Assembly (NCBI GenBank): GCA_012845835.1 | Contig: JABAKD010000025.1 | Coordinates: 21,353,923-21,417,922, forward strand | DNA length: 64,000 nt | Source of the DNA: Undaria pinnatifida | Taxonomy: Eukaryota > Sar > Phaeophyceae > Laminariales > Alariaceae | Direction: 5' to 3' | In this document: positions 1 to 11,474 of the stretch, in pieces | Position numbering within the stretch: position 1 is the first letter of the stretch | How the letters are laid out: every line of letters begins with the position of its first letter | Translations under genes and position numbers: made by a program | The notes under the pieces: model-generated | Told to the model about the DNA's origin: nothing | Databases searched by the model: none | Seen by the model: only the letters and a program-made list of their open reading frames with translations

Positions 1-544
1 TCATATTGCGACCGTATCTAGTCCATCACAAGCTGTCGTGGTCGACTCCTTCCAGCGGAGAAAGTTGCTTGTCAGCGAGGCAGTTTCGCCGAACGAATGC
101 CTCGTGTTGCGATTATTGGACTTGTACTACAAATCGCGCGTCCCGTGCGCGTACACAATCATATGATACGCTGAACTCAAAGTCTGAGTTGCCCATGGCA
201 GAACGGAAAAGCACCTGTTCCAATGCGCATCTTGTCAACTAGGGGCCGTAAAACCCGGTAAGTATTCATCACCTGTGATCTTATGATCTGTCCAGGTGAA
301 CACGTGACCGGTGGGACATATCGCTGGAAGTGCACTATGCACAAGGCAGCGAGGTCCATGCATGGCTTTCCGCGCCCAAACGAAAGGATTCTTCCAGGCG
401 GGGCCCTGATTGTATTACTTCCATTGATGCGGCAAGAAACTTCCGACAGTGTTTTGATCCCTGCCTACACAACGAGCCCTTAGCGAGGTAGCGCTCCGGG
501 CAGTCACCACGCTTCATAGTATTACGACCTGGCGCATGTCGTTG

Positions 545-790
545 GGACGCGTGCTACGATAGAGGTAGCAATTTTGGCTGAAACGTTTTGCGAATGATGG
601 ATGATGGGGATCCTACCCCAAAAGTCGTCGGAATTCCGTTTATTTTTTGCAATATTAACGCGTTGTACCTAGACCACGAGTCTCTTCATGGAGTTACACC
701 TTTAGTTTACTTAAAACTCACTATTTTGGGTGAGGTAATGTTTGTTGATCCCTACGAAGCGTAGAGGGCTTATCCGTTGAGCGATTAGTA
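545..790 (-). repeat. Degenerate MITE family 1 copy
   Basis: The left edge GACGCGTGCTACGATAGAGG matches the terminal repeat of six better copies between 14 and 33 kb. The interior (a block resembling AAGTCGTCGGAA, then GTACCTAG) matches the copy at 32.6 kb. The right terminal repeat is not recognisable, so the boundary is approximate. Confidence 0.5.
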
Positions 791-1695
791 GTGGGGTAGT
801 GAAGTCACGGTTATGAAGACAGTTAAAATACGTATATATATTACGTTGCTCCTAGTCAAGGCACATCGTGGAGAGAAGACTCAGTCGGTAGAAGAAGAAG
901 AACAAGGAGAGACGTCGAAATAGCCAGAAAAATTCCACCATCACGAAACCCCGTTACCATGTCGCCAACCTATCACTGGAAACCCCCTACTATACTCAAC
1001 CGTCATCATATCCGTATCGTATCCAAGCAGACAATCAACAGCTTCCCTGCTCCGTAAATGACATGGCATGATGCTATATTATCATACCAACAGGGTACAA
1101 CGATTCAATGAAAAATACGGTCAATCAATATCCTCCCAGTACTACCACTGTGACAAGAAAGAAAGATTGTAGCACTATATTCCTCGAAAATCACTCCATA
1201 AAACTAGAAACACAATTCGGGGACAGTATCAAACACCAATCTTTTCGTAGCTAAGATCTAAGTCGTAACATCATACGTCCAAAAACAAAAAAACTCAAAT
1301 CCGAAATCTAAAGGCCGAAAACTCAAATCTGAAATCGGAATTTCAAAATCCGAAAACTTAAAACACCGGCCCTATAATCAGCACTCAGCCTTTCTTACAA
1401 AACGGTTGTCAACTCCATAGAATAAGGCTGCCAACAAGTGTAATCGGACATCATTTTCAAAACTCACTTTCGAATTAGACAAATGCCTCCCGGCTGGGTA
1501 AATACTAAAAATCCATTCAGATTCCAAACGCTCAAATCCAGAGCAAAATACTACCATACTAGACAACGCAATGGTGAAAAAGTACTATTTCAAAAGTCAA
1601 GAAACAGTCACTTGCCTCCCAAATACCGTGCTCGCTTAAAAGTACCAAAATCCAGCTAATATATGCAGAATAATCCGTCAAGACACAATTCAAAT

Positions 1696-1762
1696 CAGCT
1701 CGCGAAAAAGTTAGTCGCCCTCGGGTTCAGACGTATCGAACTCGTCGAGTTTGAGATCTTTT
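1696..1762 (+). repeat. Direct repeat, copy 1 of 2
   Basis: A block running from CAGCTCGCGAAAAAG through TCGCCCTCGGGTTCAGAC to GTCGAGTTTGAG recurs about 600 bp downstream at 2294-2359 with a few mismatches. It could be the shared part of two solo-LTR or MITE remnants. No coding content is visible. Confidence 0.6.
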
Positions 1763-2293
1763 CCCTACTAAACGAGCCTTAATCCTCTCAAGTGGTCAAG
1801 CAAATCCTACCCCGCACAAGTGGTAACAGGTGGGCGTGACTCCTTCTTGCAGGATATCAACTACACGATTTGGCTCAGCCGGATCTCATTACTGGGCTAG
1901 TTGAGAAAACCATAGACTGATTACGCAGGAGGAGTGACCCCGGGTAGTTTACCAAAACCATTGCCGTCCCCAAGTCCCAAAATCTCATACTTCCAGCTCA
2001 TTATATACTCCGTATCATCCACCATCAGCGATTCATTACTGAAATGGAAACGAAAAATCTCAAATATCATTGTCAAACTGTAGAAACAGCGAACCTAGCG
2101 AACTAAACCATGAGATATTCTACCATTCTTCAAAATCAAATGTTCCATCGTAAAATCCCGGTGAAAGGGAAAATACCATCTGCAGTCTCCCAATGTACCT
2201 TCCTCGGTGAATTCGTGTACCTAGCCACCGCTCTCACTGCGTTCGAAATGACCGGGGACGTGTCTGGTTAGCAAGCGATATTAAGCATCCGAC

Positions 2294-2359
2294 CAGCTCG
2301 CGAAAAAGACCAGTCGCCCTCGGGTTCAGACTCATCGAACTTGTCGAGTTTGAGGCCTT
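2294..2359 (+). repeat. Direct repeat, copy 2 of 2
   Basis: Second copy of the block at 1696-1762, in the same orientation. The sequence between the copies shows no ORF of note. Confidence 0.6.
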
Positions 2360-3561
2360 CTTCGAGCGGGTTTCTCCTACCCGAACTAACGCATATATCA
2401 TCATTCACCGCAAACCCCGCAAACATATATTAAATCCCGCAATAGGTCACTATATTACTGCGTTGACTCGACAATTGTTTGATGCCGGTATAGCACGAAT
2501 TCAACCGCGTATTTTTTTCTGTTTCAGAGTACCGATAAATCAGAGCGCAAACTCCTCGCTACACGTGACGAGGTTGTTATGTCGAGGGTCAAGTTATTCC
2601 CCAAGTTCCTTCCCAGAAGAGCGGCATGTAGTATCACAGTGCTACAGCAGTGTTGATCCATGCTGCTACATGATAAGCTACCGCGATAAAGAAATAACCA
2701 CCGTATAAACTGTTTGAGAACCTTGTGTAAACTGTTTGAGAACCTTGACTACAACGCGTGCATAGAATACGGTATCAGGTAAACTCCATAACGAACGCAG
2801 GAATATTGGCCATTTTCTTCTGCACTCAAAATGCTCGTATAGCTACGTACATAAAATGTTTGAGCACCTGTGGACTATAAAACCTTATAACTTACCCCAT
2901 TCTCCCTGCTCATTACTTTAGGTCCGGCATACAGATACCGCTTGCCATAACACTCTGCACACGCGCATGATAAGGGGGGGGGGGAGTTGAGGGGGCGGTC
3001 TAACAAAAGGGGCCTTGAACATAGTCAAAATCCTATCATCAATCATTGTCAAGCAAAACACGTCAGACTACAATAATATCATATTCATACTCCAGTAGTC
3101 ATAAAAAGGCACAATATCAGGTGGAATATTCAATTTAACGAGAAGAACACATCCCGATTTTTCCACCACATATTGCCTAATAACACGTGAGTAATACTAT
3201 AAGATCTACTTCCTCACTACAGTTTCTTCATTTCGTGTACCGCACTATGCTAGATCGCTGTTGAGGTTGACAACCAGCTATTCTGGAAGTAGCCCGCATT
3301 GTATAGGACAACCAAACTGCAAAATAGCACGTAGTATGTAGCATCATCTCCCGTGCGTACGCTAAATACCATACTACTAGTACCAACCATACCCCTACAG
3401 AAGGCAACCTTCACCAATTTATCTGTAAAACCGGATGAGGTTGTTGTTGTTGTTCTCACATTGACTCGCATAATCAAGTCCGTGGTCACAGGACAGGCTC
3501 CAGTTACTCTGGAGCTGAGGAATACCCCAGGGAAAAACACAAACAAACCAAAGGTGGTACA

Positions 3562-4095
3562 CGCGTATATCACAGCTGACGCAATTCATGCCTCCACCAG
3601 AAACATATAAAAGTGAAATCGGGAGTCGGCCTACGATGTGCCAGGTCCATACTGGTGCATACGTCTCACTTCTCGCGCCTGGAAAAACCTACTATACCGC
3701 TTGCCACCCAAGAAAGACTACCACGTATATATTGCACGTAGCACCTATCACTAAGCATACGCACGACAGACGCAAGTCAATTGGAAAAAATAAACAAAGA
3801 AAAGAAAAGAAGATAAAGGAAAGGAAAGGAAAGACAAGAAAGTGAAAAAACGAAACGGAAAGGAAAGAAAAGAAAAGACAAAACGAGAAGAGGAAGCAAG
3901 GAAAGGAAAAGATAAAATAATGTCATACTAGCAGACCCTAGGAACTGACTAAAGACGGCATTGGGCTCATAGAGGGTATCAAGTGCATCATCGATGGCAC
4001 TGAGGAGAGAACGCAACATGGCGAAGAAATCAGGGCGGCCTTACGCTATTTTGTGACGGCCATTGGAAGGCCCACAAATTTCAAGACGATGATGG
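3562..4095 (+). repeat. Dispersed repeat R1, copy 1
   Basis: This segment matches the reverse complement of 53465-54025 over most of its length. Shared landmarks in order are ATCACAGCTGACGCAATT, a block containing CCATACTGGTGCATACGTCTC, the CGCGCCTGGAAAAACC block, a purine-rich GAAAGG/AAAGAAA tract, the CCTAGGAACTG block and AGGGCGGCCTTACGCTA. It has no coding capacity. It lies immediately downstream, in the LINE's sense, of the LINE fragment at 4165-4764, so it could be that element's 3' part or an independent repeat. Confidence 0.7.
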
Positions 4096-4164
4096 CCAGA
4101 CCCAGACTTCAGTCTCTTGGGCATGACGCCTCCCCTCCCCCCCCCCCCCCCCCGTTCCCCCGTT

Positions 4165-4764
4165 CTCCCCTCCCCCCGTCCCCCCTCCCCCCGGCCGCTT
4201 AGAGATGCCGACGGTGGATGGCGCTGCCGCAGCCTTGCGCGTCGCTCTGCAGCTTTGCGTCTCTCTGTTTCATGCCAATTCCGCATGAATAGCTCGGCTC
4301 CCTCCTCTACTCGTCGAAACTATCTGCCGGCCTTCTGAGCAGCCTTTCGCCACCGTTCGAATATCATTCCAACGACCGACATATCCTCCTTCAGATGAGC
4401 CATCCAGTCCTTCTCTTGCCCCCCCTGAGTAGCCCTTACCCCCAACAAGCTCTCCAACCATCACCTTCTGTGGCAGGCGCTCCTCCCCCACACGTGCTAC
4501 GAAACCCGCAAACAATATCCTTCGTTTGCGCACTATCGCCTCTTTTATGCTCTCGGAAGCTGTCTTGGCAAGCGCGTCGGCGTACGATAGGGTGTGGTCG
4601 TCGCGCTTCCGTTTCCACCATCCGAGACATCGGAGGAGCATGGAGTGGTGAACCCGTCGTAGCCTGTCATAGTCCGGCTTCTTCGGACTCCACGTAATGC
4701 AACCGTAAAGCAGTGTCTCGACCACCTCAGCTTTCAGCAACCGCACCTTCAACCGTAAGCGCAC
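4165..4764 (-). pseudogene. LINE-type retrotransposon ORF2, C-terminal fragment
   Basis: The minus strand encodes the region that follows the reverse transcriptase in non-LTR retrotransposons. It reads LLYGCITWSP, then RRVHHSMLLRCLGWWKR, RRILFAGFVARVGEERLPQ and GELVGGK. The main frame ends near 4270, but the expected continuation (WHETERRKAAERRARLRQRH) is intact in the next frame down to about 4165, so one frameshift is present. The reverse transcriptase and endonuclease that should lie upstream, above 4764, are absent, which is the usual 5' truncation of LINE copies. The open frame begins at a GTG, so no real start is implied. The fragment is followed downstream by a C-run and repeat R1. Identification rests on recalled family-like motifs. 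Confidence 0.75.
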
Positions 4765-5690
4765 ACCCGAGCGATCAGTATATCATACCAGGTACTTATT
4801 TTATTAGGAAAGTACATGGCACCTAACCGAAATCAAATTCCATGTTTCGGAGATGGCGCATTCGTTCTCAATTCCTTCCCTCTATGGTGCGTGAGGGGAA
4901 ATGTTTGATTGAAAATTAACCAAAGTACCAAACTGTCGTACATACCACAGACAGAAAATACGGCTGTCACAAGCAAGCGCTAGCTACTGCTGACGTAATC
5001 GATTTTTAACCCGTGAAGCAGCCTGCATCCTGTATCTGTGGTAAAAACCGGCCGATCAGCAGTGGTACCATACCGCAAGCAATCACAGTTGCTGGTGGTT
5101 GGGGCAAGAGGGGCTGGGGGACAGGCACAAGCATTTATCCTGCCCGTACCTCTGCCCAAGCTACTCTGCCCTTTGCTATGATTGAACGCGAAAAAAAAAG
5201 GCTTGACCGCAAAGAATGCGAGCCGCAATGCGAAAATCATCGTCTCAGTCGCAAAGAATAACATGTCGTCGGTACGTCAGTCAAATACTGCTGCTGTAGA
5301 CTATACGTATATAGTTAGCAACTGGTATATCATATATCGCGACAGGTCATATAATGTCTTTCACACAGCAAAACTCAACTACCTGCCGTAGTACTCTAGA
5401 ATCAAGACAAATCCCAGACAGAAACAAGCGTTCATGATATGACCTGTGATTGTTGCCTTGGTCTGGTGCAAACAGTGGGAGGGATTCTCCGCCTGGGTGT
5501 CCGTGTCCTCCACACCCAGCGTCCTCCACCCTTTTTTTGCCTGCATCGGCCACCATGCCTTGTCCCTTCGTCTCAAACTGATGCTGCTGCTTCTGCGGCT
5601 GCTGCTGTGCAGTGTCTTCGCTCCCAGTTTCAAGCAGTGGGATAACGAGCTGTGACGTCCAAACACGGGGTGGTGTCGCCGGAGGTTGCA

Positions 5691-5691
<1 letters not shown>

Positions 5692-5725
<34 letters not shown>
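5692..5725 (-). repeat. CAG trinucleotide tract (poly-Gln on minus strand)
   Basis: Uninterrupted CTG repeats on the plus strand read as CAG on the minus strand, encoding about 11 Gln in the ORF that also carries SQLVIPLLETGSEDTAQ. Confidence 0.9.
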
Positions 5726-5727
<2 letters not shown>

Positions 5728-5837
5728 CGGTGGCATCTGCAAGTCTCCTCGTGCTCTTTCCCCCTCGTCTCTAATTTCACCATAATATCTCTGCACGCCT
5801 CAATCACTTAAACGATCCGATTTTCCTCGGGCTCGAG

Positions 5838-5850
5838 TTGCTGCTGCTGC

Positions 5851-5886
<36 letters not shown>
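5838..5886 (-). repeat. Second CAG trinucleotide tract
   Basis: A CTG run with one CCG interruption, next to the duplicated SQLAIPLLETGSESTAQ segment. Together with the tract at 5692 it indicates a tandem duplication of a module of roughly 200 bp that includes the Gln run. Confidence 0.85.
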
Positions 5887-8182
5887 GGCTGCGCAGTGCT
5901 CTCACTCCCAGTCTCAAGTAGTGGGATTGCGAGCTGTGACTCTGACCTGGCCACTCCCGCTCCCCTCTCTTGAATCTGACTTTGTTACGAAATCTCTCTC
6001 ATTTGCTTCTCCTGTTGTGATGAGAAGCTGGAGAGCTCCAGGAGTAGTTGCGAGTACTCGCAAATGATGAGTTCGTTTTTCTCAGTTCGACCTTCGACTC
6101 GGTAGAACGCATCCCATCCGGCAGAAATCTGGTCGACGGTTCGGAAACCATGACGGAAACCACCCTCATTTTCGTTCTCGAGTTGGTCCCTTATTGCGAG
6201 CAGGTCTTCCAGCTCCCGCATCTTGGCCCGTTGAGAGCCCCCGGCTGGAAAATCTCGTCTCCGTAGATGCCTGGCTGCGGCTGGGCCCCCGCGTTGGAGA
6301 GCTGCATTTGTTCGCACATGGCGATCGCGGCTTCCCGGTCTTCGGCCATGGCGGCGACCTCCTTCTGCGTCGCGGAGAGCTGTTCGCGGAGAGTGCAGAG
6401 GTCCTCCCGCAGCTCGCCGATCGCCGCCACCAGCGCGTCCGAGCCGCGATCAGTTTGGACTTGGCGGATAACCTCGGCCAGCGACGCAAGTGACACTCGC
6501 GCGGTGGGTGCCGTCGGCGATGGCCCGCTCCTTACGGTTTGGGCGTTGCCGTCCCGGCCCGTTGCCCCCGGCCCCCGCCGACCGCCATTCCTCGTTGCCG
6601 ACGGCATCTGGTTGCGCCACTGCGTATCCGAGAAAGCGCGGCGGAACGTTGTGGAAAGAAGAAAACATGAATGGAGGGGGGGGGGGAACGGTCATTATGG
6701 CGAAATATACATAATTTCACCGGCGAGGGGGGGGGGGGGGTGACCGAGGTCATATTCGTCGCCCCCCCCCCTCTGCACGCACACGTGGGTATTTCCGCCC
6801 AGCCCCTAGACGGTTAAATCAGAGCCCATAGGCGTCAAACGAAGCACCCCGACCCTCAGAGCACGCTCGCAACCCTTTTGAGATAATTGCTCCTGCGTAG
6901 GCCGCCGTCCTGTCCCAAATGTGATTATCAGACGGGGCTCGCGCCCTACGCCGTTTGGCGTGGGTCGTGCGTCCCGTGGCGAAGGAGGACTCCCCTCGCC
7001 CAACACGGATTCGGGAAACAGAGGACAGTCAAGAGCAGCAGACGGTTACCTTGCAAGGCGTGTGAGTGTGTCTGTCGTGGTCGGTGTCTATGTTATCCGC
7101 TCGGTTCTTCCCCATGTATCCTGCGTGGTGGTGCAAATGTTATTTTTTTTTCTTCTTCTCTCTCTTTGGGTTGGGGGTTCCCTCCCCCCCTCAAACCATC
7201 ACACCTCGGCCCCAACGCATGTGACCGTTGATTTCGATCGTACAGATGGAGGGTGCCCTCCCGGCGTTCGCAGGCTAAGGGGGGGCGGGGCCGCTACCGA
7301 CGGCCTGTACTGTTTGCTGTGCCGTACGCCGATATGTTTTCCGTCGCACGTTCCCACTCCCCCTTGACTCATACAGCTCGCTGCCTAACTCGGTCTTGCT
7401 GTATGAACCAGCCGAACCGATCTGGTATACCTGTATATTTGTATATATACAAATGGGCCCCCCTGGGCCCTCTTTCTTGTATTTTTTCTCGTGGCACGGG
7501 TGGTCGTACCGATGTTTTTATCGTGCGTTTCCACCCGAGTCGTGATGCTCTCTGTCTTCACAGAGAGCGCGTTCCTCGCTGTCACCCCAGCAAGCAACTC
7601 TCGGCGGTATGAATCACGTGTTTTCATCGTGCATTCCCACCCCAACCCAAGCCGGAGGGAGATTAATGCTAACTCCCTCTCGGACAGTCGTGCCCGCTGT
7701 ATTTCACAGCGGACCTGCCCCCCCCCACTGTCTCCACTGCGGGCGGCTTGTTCATATATCAGGAAAAATATCAAGGGCAAGAACCAATGGGGAAATTATA
7801 CATAGGCCTTGGGCCACCCCTGTTCTCTCCTTATTTCCTAGCCAGGTGGTCGTACCGATTTTTTTTTTTTTCTCGTGCGTTTCCACCTGGGTCACGAAGG
7901 AGACGAGGGGGGGAGGGGGGGGGGGGGGCGAAACTCCCCCCCCCCTCCCCCCCTCTCGAGCAGTAGCACTCGCTGTCTCCAACAGCGAGCCTGCTCCTTG
8001 CTGTCTCCCCAGCAAGCAATACCGTGTCAGTCGTGCCTCGATATGTTTTCATCGCACACACAAGCACTGTCTCCACAGCGCCCCAACTCAAATTGATATA
8101 GCGGCCAATTCTCGACATGTTTTCAAGAACATCGTGCTTGTAACCAGACTTTGCGATGTAAATACGTAGCTCCCCAGTCTGT

Positions 8183-8350
8183 CGTGTCTCTCTTTGTTTG
8201 CGTGTTCATCGACGTGCGGATGTTGCAAAGGCAGATGTGTACCGTACGGACGTACGTACTTGTATGTATGTGTACCTTTTCGGCCGCGTTTCCCGGTGCC
8301 TCGGCGATCACTCGCGGCCCAGCAAGCAAACGCCTTGGTTTAACAAACAA
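8183..8350 (+). repeat. Direct repeat, first unit
   Basis: The block running from TTTGCGTGTTCATCGACGT through GCAAAGGC, TTCGGCCGCGTTT and AGCAAACGC to AACAAACAACC recurs about 270 bp downstream. The two units differ by scattered substitutions. Confidence 0.7.
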
Positions 8351-8451
8351 CCGCTTAATCGGTCGTACTCACAACAGGCGCATTTCTCATATATATGTAT
8401 ATATTGTATATATATAAATATTGATATTTCCGCACTGGTGGTACATCTCTC

Positions 8452-8627
8452 TCTCCTCTCTCGTTTTTGTTTGCGTGTTCACCGACGTACGGATGCTGCA
8501 AAGGCGGGATGTGTATAGTACGGGCGAACGTACTATTATAGTATATGCGTGTGTATTCTCGGCCGCGTTTGCGGTACCTCAGTGGCTACTCGCGACCAAG
8601 CGAGCAAACGCTCTGGTTAACAAACAA
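8452..8627 (+). repeat. Direct repeat, second unit
   Basis: Second unit of the repeat at 8183-8350, with the same landmark order including TTTGCGTGTTCACCGACGT, TCTCGGCCGCGTTT and GTTAACAAACAACC. Confidence 0.7.
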
Positions 8628-10296
8628 CCCCCCGTTTATTTATTTATTTTCTCTCCTTTCCTAAACGGCCCGCCTACCGTTGCTGGAGCGCAGGCCCTGC
8701 TTCCACGCATCGTTTCTTCACCAATCGTTAGATAGCACTCATCGTCAGTCGTCGGTCCCTACACCTCCACACATACCGTGTTGTCTTTTTGGGACTCGCT
8801 GTTCCAGCCCTTGCAGCAGGTCTTCCCTGTTCTCCAAGTCGCGTCAGCTCTCGCCACGGCAGTACGTGGTCCCCGCGGGCTCGAGAGGCAGAAAAGAAGG
8901 CACAAATTCCTAGCTTGGATGGACAAACCAGCAACTACCTCACGTCTACCCGTGCTCGTTACAGGACTTCCTGCTTGTTCGTGCCCGGCGTGGGGATGCT
9001 GACCTACGCTCGATGCCTTGCTTGCAAGAATGCGTGCGAGGCTTCTCCCGCCAAACCGAACTTATTCTATCCCAGTTCCCGATACCGACATGCCACATTC
9101 TCTCCACCAATAAACCCTGCTTTGTCCGTTACTGCGTCTGCGGGGGGCCGTTACTTCGTCTTCGGACAAAACTACCCTCCGTCTCGAAAGGGATGCGTGG
9201 TCAATGGTTAGACGACTTAGGCAAGCAGCAATGACTACGCCCCTCCCCACCCCCACCCCTACCCCCGCCCACCCCAAATTAAAAAATTGGAACACCTCTC
9301 TAAATGAAAAATGAAGGTGTCTCATGAAAGTCTGATCATGATCAATCGGCAGGCACAAGACGGAAAAAAACGGTAGATACCGAAGCGCGGAACAACACGG
9401 TGTTTTCCGCTGGCAGGGGGGGAGGGGACCGATGACCAATTATATTCAAGCACACCTATATAGTGTATCGACATTAAGCTCCATATCGACGGATCAACAT
9501 TAAGATCCATATCGACGGATCGCAGACCCACGCACGTTGACGAGCCACAGGTTTCATAAGTAGCTCTCACAAGCGATGAACCAACTCCTTGACCGGGTCC
9601 CTCCCGCCACACAACAATAACCGAGGGTTGGCGTCAGAGATATTTTGTGTTCGCCAGGTCACCGAACCCCAACATCCAGCCACTTTTACCACGGCGATCG
9701 CAGGCAACCCGAAAAAAACGTGGCGGGTATTTGAGGCAAACTCCACTAGTTCACATCCTGAAAAGTTAACGTAAATGCGCAAATAACACGGCTGTACACC
9801 TTTCACTCATACGGTCATCCGACTCGCAATCATGTCACGACGAGTCAGACATGGCGTTCAGCCATGGCTTCGAAACTGCGGTAAGGATGCGCCGTGGGTG
9901 GTGCGCTGCACCTGCCGTTGATGACGTATTGGACACTGTTACGACAGCCCAAGTTATCAACAGTAACGACCACCCTCTGATGTACGGCTTGCAGGCCACG
10001 AGAAAAGCGTGCACTCATACTTGCTCACCGGTCCCGGCGCAACGTCCCAACGGAACGCAGCAACAAATCGTACTAATCAACGACAAGAGGGCCAGCGGCA
10101 CCAGACCAAATATGAGACTGGAAAAACAAGATCTAATGTAATGAATTCATGGCTACATTTTCGGTTGTATCTCCAAGTGATTTGACCACGAAACTTGGCA
10201 TTCTTCTTTACGATGCCAAATGAAAGATGAAGCAATTTGTGGACATTAACTACTGCGGGCAATACACCAATCTTACGAGTGTTGCTAGAAAAACAG

Positions 10297-10533
10297 AGAC
10301 TGATTGCAAAACCAGCGGTTTATTTTAACGAACGTTTCATGGCTGCTCGACACACGGAAGGATACAATTGAAACCAAAGTGTCCATATGTTTTCTTGTGT
10401 GCAAAGGCCTATCGATCGACGACGTCGGGGTGTCGAGGGACATCGTTTTTCAGGAGATACGACCGGGAGCTGGTTTTGAAATCAACGATTTCGTTAAAGA
10501 AAAGTTGGGGGGGCTACCGAAGAACGACTCTAG
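10297..10533 (+). mobile_element. MITE family 2, copy 1
   Basis: About 240 bp matching three other same-orientation copies at 12.7, 22.2 and 23.2 kb. The core runs from TTTAACGAACGTTTCATGGC, through TTGTGTGCAAAGG and AGGAGATACGACCGGGAGC, to the right end GGGGGGGCTACCG/AAGAACGACTC. The left terminal repeat is degenerate. It lies just downstream of the channel gene's stop codon. No protein is encoded. Confidence 0.75.
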
Positions 10534-10805
10534 AGCAGGCACGTGACATATATATATATATATATATATAAACGACAGAAGAGGCAGTCATGCGCCCTCC
10601 TCTCTCGTCATATTAGGAAAATTGACGTCGTTGTCGTTCTATCATTTCCCGTGCTTTCGAAACGCTCCTGCAAGATGAAACAACCCACTAAGCAAGCCTG
10701 CCGCCCTGTGCTTGGCCGTGTTGGCCTCTTGTTTTATCATACCGCAGTACGCAGTGTAGCGCGGCCAGGGGAGCAACTTCGTCTGGGCATTCAAATAACA
10801 GCACA

Positions 10806-10946
10806 TGTACCACATGCCATCATGCGTTTACCGCTATTTCAACACTGTTCGTAACAAAAAAACGGCCCAAGTTTGATGTACCACTTGCCATCATGCGTTT
10901 ACCGCTGTTTCAACACTGTTCGTAACAAACAAACGGCCCAAGTTTG
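10806..10946 (+). repeat. Two-unit tandem duplication (about 70 bp each)
   Basis: A unit reading ATGTACCAC, GCCATCATGCGTTTACCGCT, TTTCAACACTGTTCGTAACA and CGGCCCAAGTTTGA is repeated back to back with very few differences. It lies about 100 bp beyond the stop codon of the minus-strand channel gene and so is probably in its 3' untranslated region. Confidence 0.9.
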
Positions 10947-11046
10947 ACCGGCCACGTCACAATTCAAGCTTCACGACAATCGGGGTGAAACCGGAGCCAC
11001 TGGCCTTCGCAACGCAAGTTGCGGCTTCGTATGTACATGGTGAACG

Positions 11047-11474
11047 CTATTCAGCCACCTCTCCGAGGACCACGTCTAGCTTCCGCGAGAAAACACTCAG
11101 CCGAGCATCTAGCATAGACCCCATTCTTTCCTCCAGCTTGGCCGTCCTTGAAATCAATTTCCGATCGAGCTCGTCGATCTTGGTGTTGAAGATATCCTCA
11201 AAAGCGTTCGACCCAGACTCATCTCCTTTATTTCTTCCCCGGTTTACCCTGTTTGCCACCGGTCCCGCGTCCTCTACCAGCCGGGACAGGTTCTGTGTGG
11301 TCCGGACGAGGTGGGACTGCAACCCATTCAGGTGATCCTTCGTCGTCGCCTCCAGTCTGTTTCTCAGCAACTTCACATGCTCCACTGTCGTGGTCCGTGT
11401 CTCTTCATCACGCCGCACATAGGGGTCACTCATAGGATCGTCCAGATATTTCTGCAGCTCGCCAACCCCGAGGC
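11047..11474 (-). CDS. Channel gene exon 18, C-terminal coiled coil
   Basis: 428 bp beginning in phase 1 after a GGTAG acceptor and ending at TAG. It encodes heptad-like helices (EHVKLLRNRLEATTKDHLNG, then FNTKIDELDRKLISRTAKLE), likely an oligomerisation coiled coil of the channel tetramer. Confidence 0.85.

Larger units (their letters stand above)
1..3561. other. Non-coding, AT-rich repeat-bearing flank
   Basis: I see no convincing gene here. Open frames are short, overlap on both strands and show no family motif. The stretch holds a degenerate MITE end near 545, a 65-bp direct repeat (1696-1762 and 2294-2359), a short tandem duplication around 2706-2748 built on TGTTTGAGAACCTTG, and a G-run near 2972. 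Confidence 0.5.
5347..6607 (-). pseudogene. Broken coiled-coil/poly-Gln ORF with internal duplication
   Basis: An ATG at 6607 opens a 138-codon frame with a heptad-like helical stretch (ALVAAIGELREDLCTLREQL, then SATQKEVAAMAEDREAAIAM). At a run of five Gs near 6245 the natural continuation moves to the next frame (AKMRELEDLLAIRDQLENEN to QEKQMREIS, ending 5985). One extra G would restore a single frame. In that same frame beyond the TAA at 5985 the text continues to SQLAIPLLETGSESTAQ and a Gln tract. A second copy, SQLVIPLLETGSEDTAQ next to another Gln tract, follows at about 5.6-5.7 kb. I do not recognise a family. It could be a decayed host gene, a retroelement gag-like ORF, or a real gene with an intron or sequencing indel. 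Confidence 0.45.
6754..10296. other. Non-coding region with low-complexity and local repeats
   Basis: No supported gene. Overlapping open frames on both strands come from C/G-rich low-complexity sequence. Recognisable structure includes mononucleotide C and G runs (about 6720-6770 and 7905-7955). There are loosely repeated modules at 7490-7620 and 7870-8050 (TTTCCACC, AGCAAGCAA and TTTTCATCG landmarks) and a direct repeat at 8183-8350/8452-8627. A short duplication of CCATATCGACGGATC lies near 9481-9522. Confidence 0.5.

Noticed and set aside
7253-9211. Several overlapping frames of 70-190 codons on both strands
   Set aside because: Low-complexity C/T/G-rich sequence with local duplications; no consistent frame, motif or start.
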